This document shows, in pieces, positions 15,652 through 24,877 of a DNA stretch of 64,000 bases. Below the pieces are notes generated by a model, which did no database searches, was not told where the DNA came from, and was given only the letters and a program-made list of their open reading frames with translations. The stretch covers positions 1 to 64,000 of the forward strand of contig JADCEF010000035.1 of the NCBI GenBank assembly GCA_020250445.1. Direction: 5' to 3'. Made by a program: the position numbers and the translations under genes. How positions within the stretch are numbered: the first letter of the stretch is position 1; each line of letters opens with the position of its first letter. The stretch is from Rhodobacter sp. GTDB lineage: Bacteria > Pseudomonadota > Alphaproteobacteria > Rhodobacterales > Rhodobacteraceae.

Positions 15652-16728
15652 ATGCCCGCAAAGGACGGCAGGCTGTTGCGGGTGGGCGTGCTGGGCTGCG
15701 GCCCCATCGCCCAGGCCGCGCATTTCGAAAGCTGCACCAAGGCGCGCAACGCCACACTTTACGCGATCTGCGATGTGGCCGATGACCTGCGCCTGCGGAT
15801 GGCCGCCACCCATGCGCCGCAACGCCACTTTGCCGATTACGATGCGATGCTGGCCGACCCGGATCTGGAGGCGGTGATCATTGCCACATCCGATGCCTTT
15901 CATGTGCCCGCCGCCCTGCGGGCGCTGCAGGCCGGCAAGCACGTGCTGTGCGAAAAGCCGCTGGCGACCGGCATCGAAGAGGCGGAATCGCTTCGGGCGG
16001 CAGCGGCGGCGCAGGGATGCATCCTGCAGGTCGGCCATATGAAGCGCTTTGATGCCGGGTTGCAGGCGGCAAAGACCTTTATCGATCACGGCATGGGGCA
16101 GATGGTGGCGCTGAAGGCCTGGTATTGTGACAGCACGCACCGCTACCCGATGACCGATGCGGTGCAGCCGCTGATGGTCACCAGCAGCAGCGCGCGCAAG
16201 CCTGCCGAAAATCCGAAGGCCGATCTCGACCGCTACTACATGCTGGCGCATGGCAGCCATCTGGTGGATACGGCGCGCTATTTCGCGGGTGCGATCACGG
16301 CGGTGGATGCGCGCCTGCTGCACCGGGCAGGCATCCGCTGCTGGTTTGTCGATGTGGAATTCGCCAGCGGGGTTCTAGGGCATCTCGATCTGACCGTGGC
16401 GGTGCGGATGGACTGGCACGAGGGGTTCCAGATCTACGGCGAGAATGGCTCGGTTCTGGGCAAGACCCATAATCCCTGGTACTATAAATCCTCTGAGGTG
16501 GATATCTTTCACGAGGCGGCGGGCGAAACCCGCCGGGTGCTGGGGGCGGACGGCCACTTCTACCGCCGTCAGCTTGAGGGGTTTGCCGATGTGATCCTGC
16601 ACGGCGCGCCGATGACCGGGGCCGATCTGGAAGACGGCATCGCGTCGGTGCGCGCCATGGTGGCGATCGCGCAGTCGGTGCGCAGCGGGCAGCCGGTGCG
16701 GCTGGCGGATGTTGCCGGGGCGCTGTGA
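15652..16728 (+). CDS. Gfo/Idh/MocA family oxidoreductase
   Basis: This 358-residue NAD(P)-dependent dehydrogenase has a Rossmann motif (GVLGCGPIAQAAHF) near residues 10-23 and LCEKPLATG near residue 103. It carries a complete C-terminal sheet domain. The ATG at 15652 follows GGAGG and lies 2 bp after the GatZ stop. It probably oxidises a sugar or polyol entering through the ABC transporter, but its substrate cannot be read from the sequence. Confidence 0.87.
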   Translation: MPAKDGRLLRVGVLGCGPIAQAAHFESCTKARNATLYAICDVADDLRLRMAATHAPQRHFADYDAMLADPDLEAVIIATSDAFHVPAALRALQAGKHVLCEKPLATGIEEAESLRAAAAAQGCILQVGHMKRFDAGLQAAKTFIDHGMGQMVALKAWYCDSTHRYPMTDAVQPLMVTSSSARKPAENPKADLDRYYMLAHGSHLVDTARYFAGAITAVDARLLHRAGIRCWFVDVEFASGVLGHLDLTVAVRMDWHEGFQIYGENGSVLGKTHNPWYYKSSEVDIFHEAAGETRRVLGADGHFYRRQLEGFADVILHGAPMTGADLEDGIASVRAMVAIAQSVRSGQPVRLADVAGAL

Positions 16729-17552
16729 TGCGGCTGGGCATTTTCGCCAAGACCTTTGCCGGGAATGATCCGGGAAACGTGCTGGGGGCAGCGCGGGCGG
16801 CGGGGTTTGCCTGCGTGCAGTATAACATGGCCTGTTCCGGCCTGCCCGCGATGCCTGATGACATTCCCGCTGCGGTGGCGGCCGCAGTGCGGGCGGCGTC
16901 GGCGCAGACGGGCGTGGCGGTTGCCGCCGTATCGGGCACCTGCAACATGATCCACCCCGATCTTGCGGTGCGGGCGGCGGGGCTGCGGCGGCTGGGCGTG
17001 CTGATCGCGGCGGCGGGGGCGATGGGCACGGGCATGGTCACGCTGTGCACCGGCACGCGCGACCCCGACGACCCGTGGCGGCACCATCCGGACAATGCCA
17101 CGCCAGAGGCATGGCACGACCTGCGCGCGGAAATGGCCAAGGCGGCGGCCCTGGCCGAAGCCGCCGGGGTGCGGCTGGGGATCGAGCCGGAACTGGCGAA
17201 CGTCGTGAACAGTGCGGCGGCGGCCCGGCGGCTGATCGACGAGATTGCCAGCCCCAGCCTGGCCGTGGTGCTGGACCCGGCGAACCTGTTCGAGGTGGCC
17301 GCAGCGGCCAGGCGGCGCGATCTGGTGGCGCGGGCGGTGGACCTGCTGGCAGACCGCATCGTGATGGCCCATGCCAAGGACCGCGATGCGGCGGGCGGCT
17401 TTGCCGTGGCGGGGCAGGGGGTGATCGATTTCGCCCATTTCATCGCCTGCCTGCGTGCGGCGGGCTTTGACGGCGACCTTGTGACGCATGGGCTGACCGG
17501 GGCCGAAGCCCCCGGGGTTGCGGCCTTTCTGTCGGGTCTGGTCGCCCGATGA
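16728..17552 (+). CDS. Sugar phosphate isomerase/epimerase-like TIM-barrel protein
   Basis: This 274-residue xylose-isomerase-like TIM barrel (AP endonuclease 2 family) carries conserved metal-site regions GIEPELANVV and VVLDPANLFE plus IVMAHAKDRD, which supply Glu, Asp and His ligands. Members include sugar epimerases, inosose dehydratases and hydroxypyruvate isomerases. The ATG at 16728 shares one base with the upstream TGA; a GTG one codon earlier is possible. Coupling to the Gfo/Idh gene suggests that it acts on the keto-sugar which that dehydrogenase makes. Confidence 0.82.
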   Translation: MRLGIFAKTFAGNDPGNVLGAARAAGFACVQYNMACSGLPAMPDDIPAAVAAAVRAASAQTGVAVAAVSGTCNMIHPDLAVRAAGLRRLGVLIAAAGAMGTGMVTLCTGTRDPDDPWRHHPDNATPEAWHDLRAEMAKAAALAEAAGVRLGIEPELANVVNSAAAARRLIDEIASPSLAVVLDPANLFEVAAAARRRDLVARAVDLLADRIVMAHAKDRDAAGGFAVAGQGVIDFAHFIACLRAAGFDGDLVTHGLTGAEAPGVAAFLSGLVAR

Positions 17553-18349
17553 CCCCGACCGGCTGGCTGGAGCGGGACGGGCTGCGACTGGCGGTTCATG
17601 ACGCGGGCGGGCCGGGGCTGCCGGTGGTGTTCCAGCACGGGCTGTGCGGCGATGCACGGCAGGTGGCCGAGGTGTTTCCACCCGATCCGGCGTTTCGCCG
17701 GGTCTTGCTGGAGTGCCGGGGGCATGGGGCGTCTGACGCCGGGGAAGAGTTTTCCATCGCCCGTTTTGCCGGGGATGTCGCGGCCCTTGCCGAAACCCTG
17801 CCAGGGCCGGTGGTTCTGGGCGGCATTTCGATGGGGGCGGCGATTGCGCTGCGTCTGGCGGTGGTGCGGCCCGATCTGGTGCGGGCGCTGGTTCTGGTGC
17901 GGCCCGCCTGGGATGTGCAGACCGCGCCGCCGAACATGGCACCGAATGCCGAAGTGGGCGCGCTGCTGGCCCGGCTTGATCCGGACGCCGCCCGCGCCGC
18001 CTTTGCTGCGGGCGCAACGGCGCGGAAGCTGGCTGTGCGGGCCCCCGATAACCTTGTCTCCCTGATGGGGTTCTTCGACCGCCGCCCGCAACAGGTTACC
18101 GCGCGCCTGCTGGCTTCGATTGCCGCCGACGGGCCGGGGGTAACGGCTGAAGAGGTCGCGGCACTGCGCCTGCCGGTGCTGGTGTGCGCCACCCCCGAAG
18201 ATGCGGTGCATCCGCTGGCGCTGGCCCGGCGGCTGGCGCGGCGCATTGCGCAGTCGTCCTTCGTCGCCCTGCCGCCGAGGGGCCGCGACAGGCCCGCCCA
18301 TCATGCGGCGCTGCAATCGGCGATCCGCCGCTTTCTAAAGGAGCTTTGA
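17549..18349 (+). CDS. Alpha/beta-fold hydrolase
   Basis: This 266-residue hydrolase has oxyanion region VVFQHGLCGD, nucleophile elbow GISMG near residue 92, a likely acid in CATPEDAVHP, and the His in RDRPAHHAAL. It is a serine hydrolase, perhaps a lactonase or esterase that releases the sugar acid or opens a lactone formed by the upstream dehydrogenases. It overlaps the upstream TIM-barrel gene by four bases. The function is inferred from fold and context only. Confidence 0.8.
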   Translation: MTPTGWLERDGLRLAVHDAGGPGLPVVFQHGLCGDARQVAEVFPPDPAFRRVLLECRGHGASDAGEEFSIARFAGDVAALAETLPGPVVLGGISMGAAIALRLAVVRPDLVRALVLVRPAWDVQTAPPNMAPNAEVGALLARLDPDAARAAFAAGATARKLAVRAPDNLVSLMGFFDRRPQQVTARLLASIAADGPGVTAEEVAALRLPVLVCATPEDAVHPLALARRLARRIAQSSFVALPPRGRDRPAHHAALQSAIRRFLKEL

Positions 18350-18350
18350 C

Positions 18351-19046
18351 ATGCCGCACCCCGCCCCCGGCTGGATCGACCGTTTGCCGCGCAGCCGCCT
18401 GATTGCCGAATATTCGATGTGGTCGGCGGACCTGATCCGGCTGGCCGATGACCTGGACCGGATCGCGCCCCATGCCGATATCCTGCATGTTGATGTGGCA
18501 GACGGTGTCTTTGCCCCGGCCTTTCTGTTCTTCCCCGATCTTGTGGCAAGGCTCCGCGCCGCCACGGCAACCCCGATCCATGTGCATCTGATGGTGGCCG
18601 ATGCCGTGCTTCTGTCGCAGGTGGCGCAGTTTGCCGAAGCCGGGGCTGATCTGATCAGCCTGCATGTGGAAAATGCCGCCGTGGCCGCACAGGCCTTGGA
18701 CCTGATCCAGGGGCTTGGCGTAAAGGGCGGCATGGTGCTGCGGGTGGAAACGCCGGTGGCCAGCGTTCTGCCCTGGCTGGACCGGCTGGATATGCTGACA
18801 CTGCTGGGCACGGCCATCGGGGTGAAGGGGCAGGGGCTTGATCCGTCAGCCCCGGCACGCCTGATCGAGGCGGCGGGCCTGATCAAGGCTGCGGGCCGGC
18901 GCATCCTGCTGGCGGCGGACGGCGGCATCCGGGACGCCACGGTGCCCCTGCTGCGTGCCGCCGGGGCCGGGACGGTGGTGCTGGGATCGCTGGCCTTCGG
19001 CGCGGCGGACCTGGGCGCGCGGATGCGCTGGCTGCACGGGTTGTAG
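18351..19046 (+). CDS. Ribulose-phosphate 3-epimerase-like protein
   Basis: This 231-residue TIM barrel has the Rpe-family metal and phosphate motifs: EYSMWSADL, ILHVDVADGVF, IHVHLMVAD, ADGGIR and VVLGSLAFG. Classical Rpe interconverts ribulose 5-phosphate and xylulose 5-phosphate; paralogues such as AlsE act on allulose 6-phosphate. It is the last gene of the plus-strand sugar operon and follows the hydrolase by one base. Position suggests it epimerises a local ketose phosphate rather than serving as the housekeeping Rpe. Confidence 0.83.
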   Translation: MPHPAPGWIDRLPRSRLIAEYSMWSADLIRLADDLDRIAPHADILHVDVADGVFAPAFLFFPDLVARLRAATATPIHVHLMVADAVLLSQVAQFAEAGADLISLHVENAAVAAQALDLIQGLGVKGGMVLRVETPVASVLPWLDRLDMLTLLGTAIGVKGQGLDPSAPARLIEAAGLIKAAGRRILLAADGGIRDATVPLLRAAGAGTVVLGSLAFGAADLGARMRWLHGL

Positions 19047-19234
19047 GGTTTGGCGGCGGCCGGGGGTGACGGATGCCGGAAAGGTCGCCGGGCAGACAAG
19101 GCTTTGCAGGCAGGCTTTCAACAGGATGCGCGCCGTCGGACGGTTGACCCTGACCCGCCGCCGTTGCCCGGTTGCATCCCGGCCCAGGCTTCGTTTAGCC
19201 TGCCGGAACCTGAAGTGACCGGATCGGACCAGAA

Positions 19235-19879
19235 GTGACGCGGATACTGCCAGAGATCGCGGCGACAGCCCTGGTGATCTTTTCCCGCTTCATCACGGCG
19301 GCGCGCGCCATCTGGCTGGGCTGCGCCCCGGAAAACCGCCGGCGCGTCTATTTCGCCAACCATACCAGCAATGGCGACTTCGTTCTGGTCTGGGCGGTGC
19401 TGCCGCACCGGCTGCGCCAGAAGACCCGGCCCGTTGCGGCCAGCGATTACTGGCTGAAATCCCGGCTGCGCGCCTTCATCGGACAACAGGTGTTCCGCGC
19501 CGTGCTGATCAACCGCATCCCCGCAGAGCGGACCGAAGACCCCGTCACACAGATGGCGCAGGCGCTGGATGCGGGTGATTCGCTGATCCTGTTTCCCGAA
19601 GGCCGGCGCAACACCGGGGAAGACCTGCTGCTGCCGTTCAAAAGCGGCCTTTATCACCTTGCCCGGATGCGCCCCGAGGTGGATCTTGTGCCGGTCTGGA
19701 TCGAAAACCTGAACCGCGTGCTGCCCAAGGGCGAAGTCATTCCGATTCCCCTGATCTGTACCGTCACCTTCGGGGCGGCGCTGCATCTGGCGGGCGGGGA
19801 AACGAAAGACGCCTTTCTGGGCCGTGCCGCGGCGGCGCTGCGGGCACTGGCCGCCACAACCGAACGGCCGCGCGCATGA
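19235..19879 (+). CDS. Lysophospholipid acyltransferase family protein (PlsC-like)
   Basis: This 214-residue protein carries the acyltransferase motifs NHTSNGDF (the HX4D catalytic pair, near residue 42) and LFPEGRRN near residue 118. Members transfer acyl groups to lysophosphatidic acid or related lipids at the inner membrane. The start is GTG at 19235, which keeps a hydrophobic N-terminal segment. It overlaps the following CdsA-like gene by four bases, so the pair would make phosphatidic acid and then CDP-diacylglycerol. The pair lies between two sugar modules and seems unrelated to them. Confidence 0.83.
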   Translation: MTRILPEIAATALVIFSRFITAARAIWLGCAPENRRRVYFANHTSNGDFVLVWAVLPHRLRQKTRPVAASDYWLKSRLRAFIGQQVFRAVLINRIPAERTEDPVTQMAQALDAGDSLILFPEGRRNTGEDLLLPFKSGLYHLARMRPEVDLVPVWIENLNRVLPKGEVIPIPLICTVTFGAALHLAGGETKDAFLGRAAAALRALAATTERPRA

Positions 19880-20832
19880 TCGCCGGAACATCCGCCGCCG
19901 GTCTGGCCCTGCTGGTGGGCGGGCTGCTGGCCGTCCTGCTGGCGGCAACCGGCATCGGACGCATGCTGCAGGCGCGCTATTCGCCGGATGGGTCCAACGC
20001 GGTGGTGGAAAACCTGAACGACCGGATCCGGTCGTGGTGGATCATGGTCGTGCTGATGGGCACAGCCCTGATCGGCGGGCATGCCGGGGTAACGCTGCTG
20101 TTCGCCTTCTGCTCTTTCGCGGCCCTGCGCGAGGTGATCACGCTGCAGGACATCCGCCGCAGCGACCACTGGGCACTGCTGGCCGCGTTCTTCGTGGCGC
20201 TGCCCGCGCAGTATGTCTTGATCTACACCGAATGGTACGGCCTGTATTCCATCCTGATCCCGGTCTACGCCTTTCTGCTGATCCCGATCATAGCCGTGCT
20301 GCGCGGCGATACCGAAGGGTTCCTGATGCGCGTGGCCGGGGTGCAATGGGCACTGATGATCTGCGTCTATTGCATCAGCCATGTGCCGGCCCTGCTGAGC
20401 CTCGACATTCCCGGATACGAGGGGCGCAACGTGATGCTGATCGCCTTTCTGATCCTTGTGGTGCAGACCAGCGACGTGGCGCAATACGTCTGGGGCAAGC
20501 TGCTGGGGCGGACAAGGATTTCGCCGGACGTGTCACCGTCCAAGACGCTGGAAGGGCTGATCGGCGGGGCGCTGTCGGCCATCCTGATCGGGGTCGCCCT
20601 GTCCTGGATCACGCCGTTCACGCCGTGGCAGGCGGGGCTTTTGTCTTTCGTCATCGTGATGCTGGGGTTTCTGGGGGGCCTTGTGATGTCCGCGATCAAG
20701 CGGGACCGGGGCGTGAAGGACTGGGGGCATCTGATCGCCGGGCATGGCGGGATGACGGACCGGATGGATTCGGTGATCTTCGCGGCCCCGATCTTTTTTC
20801 ATCTGGTGCGCTATGGGTGGTCGCTGACATGA
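19876..20832 (+). CDS. Phosphatidate cytidylyltransferase (CdsA-like)
   Basis: This 318-residue polytopic membrane protein has about eight hydrophobic helices. It carries the CDP-diglyceride synthetase signature region AIKRDRGVKDWGHLIAGHGG followed by TDRMDS near residues 275-300, which contains the metal-binding Asp residues. PSKTLEGLIGG precedes it. It would convert phosphatidic acid and CTP to CDP-diacylglycerol. Its coupling to a PlsC-like gene, away from the usual uppS-cdsA-dxr housekeeping cluster, suggests a second, accessory CdsA. Confidence 0.87.
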   Translation: MIAGTSAAGLALLVGGLLAVLLAATGIGRMLQARYSPDGSNAVVENLNDRIRSWWIMVVLMGTALIGGHAGVTLLFAFCSFAALREVITLQDIRRSDHWALLAAFFVALPAQYVLIYTEWYGLYSILIPVYAFLLIPIIAVLRGDTEGFLMRVAGVQWALMICVYCISHVPALLSLDIPGYEGRNVMLIAFLILVVQTSDVAQYVWGKLLGRTRISPDVSPSKTLEGLIGGALSAILIGVALSWITPFTPWQAGLLSFVIVMLGFLGGLVMSAIKRDRGVKDWGHLIAGHGGMTDRMDSVIFAAPIFFHLVRYGWSLT

Positions 20833-20941
20833 CGGGCGGGCAGGTCCATTGCCGGGCCTGACCGCCGCCACCCGCCACACAGCCGCGACAGGGACCGGGC
20901 AGGTGCTGCTGCGGGCGGCAGGCCGGGTGCGCGCTGCGGGG

Positions 20942-21775
20942 TTATCCCGCCCCCCGGCAGGAGCGGATGGCAGCGCGGGCGGCGTCGGTCAGGGGCGCAA
21001 TCGTTTCTGACAGGATTGCGATGCGGTCAAAGCGGGCGGGGTCGCGGTTGACCGCCTGGCGCAGCGCGGTGCCGAAGGCCATGCGCAATTCGGTGCCGAT
21101 GTTGAATTTGCAGACATTCGTCGCGGCCAGCGCCTGCCGGTCGGGCAGGGGGATGCCCGACCCGCCATGCAGGACAAGCGGCAGGCCGGGGCAGGCGGCC
21201 TCGATCGCACGCAGGGCGGGCCAGTCGATCACCGCGTCCGGCCGCTGGTGCAGATGCAGGTTGCCGATGGCGATGGCCAGCGCATCGGCCCCGCTTTCGG
21301 CGGCAAAGCGCGCGGCCTCGCCGGGGTCGGTGCCGCGCGACGCGCGCCCGCCAAAGGTGCCGACATGGCCCAGCTCCGCCTCGACCGAGACGCCTGCGGC
21401 ATGGGCGAAAGCGGCGATGTCTGCCGTGCGGGCAATGTTTTCGTCCAGCGGCAGCCCTGATCCGTCGAACATGACCGAGGTGAATCCGGCGTCGATGGCG
21501 CGGGCGCAGTCCTCGGCGCTGTGGCCGTGATCGAGATGGGCCACCACGGGCACCGATGCCTGCGCGGCAAGCGTGCGGAACATCGCCCCCAGCACCGGCA
21601 GGGGCGTATAGGCGCGGCAGCCGGGACCGGCCTGCAGGATCACCGGGGCCCCTTCCGCCTCGGCAGCGGCGACAAAGGCCACGGCGTCTTCCCAGCCCAG
21701 CACGACCAGCCCGGCCACGGCCGTCCGGCCCGCCAGCGCCGGGCGCAGCACGTCGGTCAGCGACACAAGGGTCAT
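20942..21775 (-). CDS. Class II ketose-bisphosphate aldolase (IolJ/GatY-like)
   Basis: This 277-residue zinc-dependent aldolase has metal-site motifs VAHLDHGHS near residue 82, AELGHVGTFGG, and VLHGGSGIP near residue 205, with NIGTELRMAF as the phosphate loop. The class cleaves fructose-, tagatose- or deoxy-keto-gluconate phosphates. Position next to iolB and iolC supports the IolJ role (cleavage of 2-deoxy-5-keto-gluconate 6-phosphate). A GatY-like partner for the GatZ protein at 14.4 kb is an alternative. The ATG overlaps the iolB stop by four bases. Confidence 0.85.
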   Translation of the reverse strand: MTLVSLTDVLRPALAGRTAVAGLVVLGWEDAVAFVAAAEAEGAPVILQAGPGCRAYTPLPVLGAMFRTLAAQASVPVVAHLDHGHSAEDCARAIDAGFTSVMFDGSGLPLDENIARTADIAAFAHAAGVSVEAELGHVGTFGGRASRGTDPGEAARFAAESGADALAIAIGNLHLHQRPDAVIDWPALRAIEAACPGLPLVLHGGSGIPLPDRQALAATNVCKFNIGTELRMAFGTALRQAVNRDPARFDRIAILSETIAPLTDAARAAIRSCRGAG

Positions 21776-22614
21776 TTGAATTTGGCGATCATGTCCTTGA
21801 TCCCGGGGATCGTTTCGATCTGATCGGCATGGCTGGGCTGGAAATACTGCACAAGCGACCGCTGGCTGAGGCCGCCCAGGATGGTGAAGTAATACATCTC
21901 GTACCCCGGCAACACCGCGCAGGGGTGATAGCCTGCGTCGATGCAGATTGTGGACCCGTTGACGATGTGAAAGGCATCCCCGGCCTTGCCGTCTTCGCGT
22001 TGCAGCATCTGCAGGCCAGAGCCATGCGGCGGGCGGAAGCGGAAGTTGTAGGTTTCGTCATGCCGGGTTTCCAGCGGCAGACGGTCGGTGTCATGCTTGT
22101 GGCTGGGAAAGCCGGACCAACCGCCCTGGCCCACGGTGTAAAGTTCCGACACCAGCAGGCGGCCGACGCGGCCATGGTGGCGCTGGCCCAGGATGTGCTT
22201 GATCTTGCGGTGTGTCTTGGTGTCATCGGACCCGTATTGCACCAGGTCGATCTCGTCGCGGCGCACGGCGAAGGGGGCCAGCACCGCGTCAAAGCGTGCG
22301 CCTGCGACGAAGACCTCGCAGGCTGCGGACCGGCAGGTGATGTCCGCCGCAAGGCCCACGGGCACGTAGACCCCTTCCGGCTCGCCATCCCAGACATCGG
22401 TTCCGCGCCCGCCGATCGCGGCAAAGGACTGCCCGCCCACGGCGACATCCACCGTTCCGGTGGCGGGGACGATGCAGGTCTCATAGCCCGCAACGCGGCT
22501 GACAAAGCGCTGGCCCTGCGTCAGTTTGACGATGTTGAAGAAGGTAAGCGGCACCCTGGGGTGATCGACATCAACAATGGGGCGGTTGGCGTTGTCATGG
22601 GGGGGGATATGCAC
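21772..22614 (-). CDS. iolB: 5-deoxy-glucuronate isomerase
   Basis: This 280-residue bicupin isomerase belongs to the KduI/IolB group. The metal-site region FPSHKHDTDRLPLETRHDETY near residue 170 supplies His and Glu ligands, and VLPGYEMYYFTILGG near the C-terminus is characteristic of IolB. IolB isomerises 5-deoxy-glucuronate to 2-deoxy-5-keto-gluconate in myo-inositol breakdown. It lies between iolC and an IolJ-like aldolase on the minus strand. The hydrolase that makes its substrate (iolD) is not in the window. Confidence 0.88.
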   Translation of the reverse strand: MHIPPHDNANRPIVDVDHPRVPLTFFNIVKLTQGQRFVSRVAGYETCIVPATGTVDVAVGGQSFAAIGGRGTDVWDGEPEGVYVPVGLAADITCRSAACEVFVAGARFDAVLAPFAVRRDEIDLVQYGSDDTKTHRKIKHILGQRHHGRVGRLLVSELYTVGQGGWSGFPSHKHDTDRLPLETRHDETYNFRFRPPHGSGLQMLQREDGKAGDAFHIVNGSTICIDAGYHPCAVLPGYEMYYFTILGGLSQRSLVQYFQPSHADQIETIPGIKDMIAKFK

Positions 22615-22625
22615 GGGCGGTCCTT

Positions 22626-23603
22626 TCAGCGGCTGGGCGGGCCATGCCGCGCGATAAAGGCGTCAAGCGTGGCGGTATCCGGCATGGCAGGGGCGCAGCC
22701 GACGCCGGTGACGACGATGGCGGCGGTTGCCGTCCCGCGTGCCACGGCGTCGGGCAGGCTGTGCCCGGCGGCAAGACCGGCGATCAGCCCGCCCAGGAAG
22801 CCGTCGCCGGCACCGGTGGGCTTGAGGGCGGTAACGGCGTAGACGCCCGTCCGGCTTTCGCTGTCGCCGACAAAGGTGACGGCCCCAAGCGCGCCCATCT
22901 TGTAGACGGTGAAGGCAGCGCTGCGGCGGGCCAGGGTGCGCGCGGCATCCGGCCCTTCGGCGCGGCTGCCGGCCAGCAGGGCGAATTCATCATCATTGCC
23001 GATGACGATATCGGCAAGCGCCGCCGCGCGGGCACAGGTTTGCGCCGCAAGCGCCGCCGATTCCCAGGAATAGGGGCGGTGGTCAATGTCGAAGATCACC
23101 GGCACCCCTGCGGCGCGGGCGCGGGCGAAGCCCAGCAGGGTGGCGGCGCGCGACGGTTCGGCCGCCAGCAGCGTTCCGGTGGCGATCAGCCCGCCGATGC
23201 CGGTGAAATCAAGGGCGTCGATATCGGCAGGGCCCATCCGGAAATCCGCGGCACCGTTGCGGTAGATCACCGACTGAGAGGCGGGTGCGCGGGTTTCTAC
23301 CACGGCCAGCGAAGTGCGCGCCTCATCACCCACATCGCGCAGATAGCGCGTGTCTACGCCATAGCGCTGCAGTTCGGCGCGGCAGAAGCGGCCAATCGCA
23401 TCATCCGACACACAGCTGACAAGGGCCGCCGCCGCGCCCTGCCGCACCAGCGCCACCGCGATATTCGCCGATGATCCGCCCAGGGCGGCGGTAAAGCGCG
23501 TGGCGGTTTCGATCTGCGTGCCGGGCGGGTCGGCATACATATCCATCCCCGCACGGCCCAGCACGATGAAGCGGTTGCGCCGCAGCGGCGCCAGCCTGTC
23601 CAT
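22626..23603 (-). CDS. iolC: 5-dehydro-2-deoxygluconokinase-like PfkB kinase
   Basis: This 325-residue PfkB kinase has the N-terminal VLGRAGMDMYADPPGTQIE motif typical of IolC, GGSSANIAVAL near residue 40 and KPTGAGDGFLGG near residue 267. IolC phosphorylates 2-deoxy-5-keto-gluconate. The gene is followed 11 bp later by iolB. The ATG at 23603 gives the usual IolC N-terminus. It diverges from a Gfo/Idh gene across a 146-bp region containing a LacI-type operator. Confidence 0.88.
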   Translation of the reverse strand: MDRLAPLRRNRFIVLGRAGMDMYADPPGTQIETATRFTAALGGSSANIAVALVRQGAAAALVSCVSDDAIGRFCRAELQRYGVDTRYLRDVGDEARTSLAVVETRAPASQSVIYRNGAADFRMGPADIDALDFTGIGGLIATGTLLAAEPSRAATLLGFARARAAGVPVIFDIDHRPYSWESAALAAQTCARAAALADIVIGNDDEFALLAGSRAEGPDAARTLARRSAAFTVYKMGALGAVTFVGDSESRTGVYAVTALKPTGAGDGFLGGLIAGLAAGHSLPDAVARGTATAAIVVTGVGCAPAMPDTATLDAFIARHGPPSR

Positions 23604-23712
23604 CAGCGCGCCGAATCGCGGAAACGGGGAACGGCCTGCCGGTGATCCATTGCGCGCGCCTCCTGTCCGGGCGTTCGCGGTTGACCCGCGACCGGGATTT
23701 ACGTTAGCTGCT

Positions 23713-23728
23713 TTGCAACCGGTTTCAA
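23713..23728. promoter_or_regulatory. LacI-family operator-like palindrome
   Basis: TTGCAACCGGTTTCAA is a 16-bp palindrome with one mismatched pair and the AACCGGTT core typical of LacI/GalR-family operators. It lies between divergent iolC and the Gfo/Idh gene at 23750, so the LacI protein encoded at 26941-27942 is a natural candidate to bind it. Confidence 0.6.
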
Positions 23729-23749
23729 TGCTTTTTCGAAAGTCTTCCC

Positions 23750-24865
23750 ATGCGCCCCATCGGTATCGGCATTGTCGGCGGCGGCTATATGGGCAAGGCC
23801 CATGCCGTGGCCATGCTGTCCGTGGGCGCGGTGTTCGGGACCGTGCTGCGCCCCCGGCTGGAAATGGTCTGCGCCACCTCTGAAACCACTGCCGAAGGCT
23901 ACCGTCAGGCCTACGGCTTTGCCCGCGCGACCGCCGACTGGCGGGTCCTGGTGGACGATCCGGCGGTCGGGGCGGTTGTGATTGCCGCCCCGCAAGAAAT
24001 GCACCGCGCCATTGCCGAGGCGGCCTTTGCGCGCGGCAAGCCGGTGTTGTGCGAAAAGCCGCTGGGCGCGTCGCTGGCCGACAGCCGCGCCATGGTGGCG
24101 GCGGCCGAAGCAAGCGGCGCGGTCAATATGGTTGGCTTCAACTACATCCGCACGCCCGCATCGCAATTTGCGCGGGCGCTGATCGCATCGGGCGAGCTGG
24201 GGCAGATCACCTGGTTCCGCGGCGAGCATACCGAAGATTTCCTGGCCGATCCCCAGGCCCCGGCGACCTGGCGCACGACGGGGCAGGCCAATGGCACCAT
24301 GGGCGATCTGGCCCCGCACATCATCAACGCGGCGCTGGCACTGATGGGGCCAATCACCCGGCTGATTGCCGAGGTTGAAACCGTGCATCCCCTGCGGCCC
24401 GGCGACCGGGGCCCGCAGGCCGTCACCAACGACGATCAGGCGCAGATCATGTGCCGCTTTGCGCAAGGGGCGATGGGGCATCTTGCGATCAGCCGGGTCG
24501 CGACGGGCCGCAAGATGGGCTACGCCTATGAGATCACCGGCACCAGGGGTGCGATCCGCTTTGACCAGGAAGACCAGAATGCGCTGTGGCTGTACCGCAG
24601 CGACGATGCCCCCGGCCAGCGCGGCTTCCGCAAGGTTCTGACCGGGCCGGAGCATCCCGATTACCTGCCCTTCTGCCAGGGGCCGGGGCATGGCACCGGC
24701 TATCAGGACCAGATCATTATCGAGGCGCGGGATTTCCTGCAGGCGATCGAGACCGGCCGCGCGGTCTGGCCCACCTTCCGCGACGGGATGGAGGTGAACC
24801 GCGTGATCGCCGCCGCCCATGCGGCGCACAAGGCCAAGGCCTGGGTCGACATGGCGGATTTCTGA
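23750..24865 (+). CDS. Gfo/Idh/MocA family oxidoreductase, inositol dehydrogenase-like
   Basis: This 371-residue dehydrogenase has a Rossmann motif (GIGIVGGGYMGKAHA, residues 4-18), LCEKPLGASLADSR near residue 101, and a full C-terminal domain. The central GDLAPHIINAAL region carries a conserved Asp and His of the active site. It opens a three-gene operon with an iolE-like dehydratase and a second Gfo/Idh gene, so oxidation of an inositol isomer or related cyclitol is the likely role. A LacI-type operator lies 22 bp upstream of the ATG. Confidence 0.87.
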   Translation: MRPIGIGIVGGGYMGKAHAVAMLSVGAVFGTVLRPRLEMVCATSETTAEGYRQAYGFARATADWRVLVDDPAVGAVVIAAPQEMHRAIAEAAFARGKPVLCEKPLGASLADSRAMVAAAEASGAVNMVGFNYIRTPASQFARALIASGELGQITWFRGEHTEDFLADPQAPATWRTTGQANGTMGDLAPHIINAALALMGPITRLIAEVETVHPLRPGDRGPQAVTNDDQAQIMCRFAQGAMGHLAISRVATGRKMGYAYEITGTRGAIRFDQEDQNALWLYRSDDAPGQRGFRKVLTGPEHPDYLPFCQGPGHGTGYQDQIIIEARDFLQAIETGRAVWPTFRDGMEVNRVIAAAHAAHKAKAWVDMADF

Positions 24866-24877
24866 CGGGGGACGGAC

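Noticed and set aside
14420-21775. GatY/GatZ-type two-subunit tagatose-bisphosphate aldolase
   Set aside because: The class II aldolase gene is 5 kb away, on the other strand, and sits in an iolB/iolC operon; the GatZ gene is instead coupled to a kinase.
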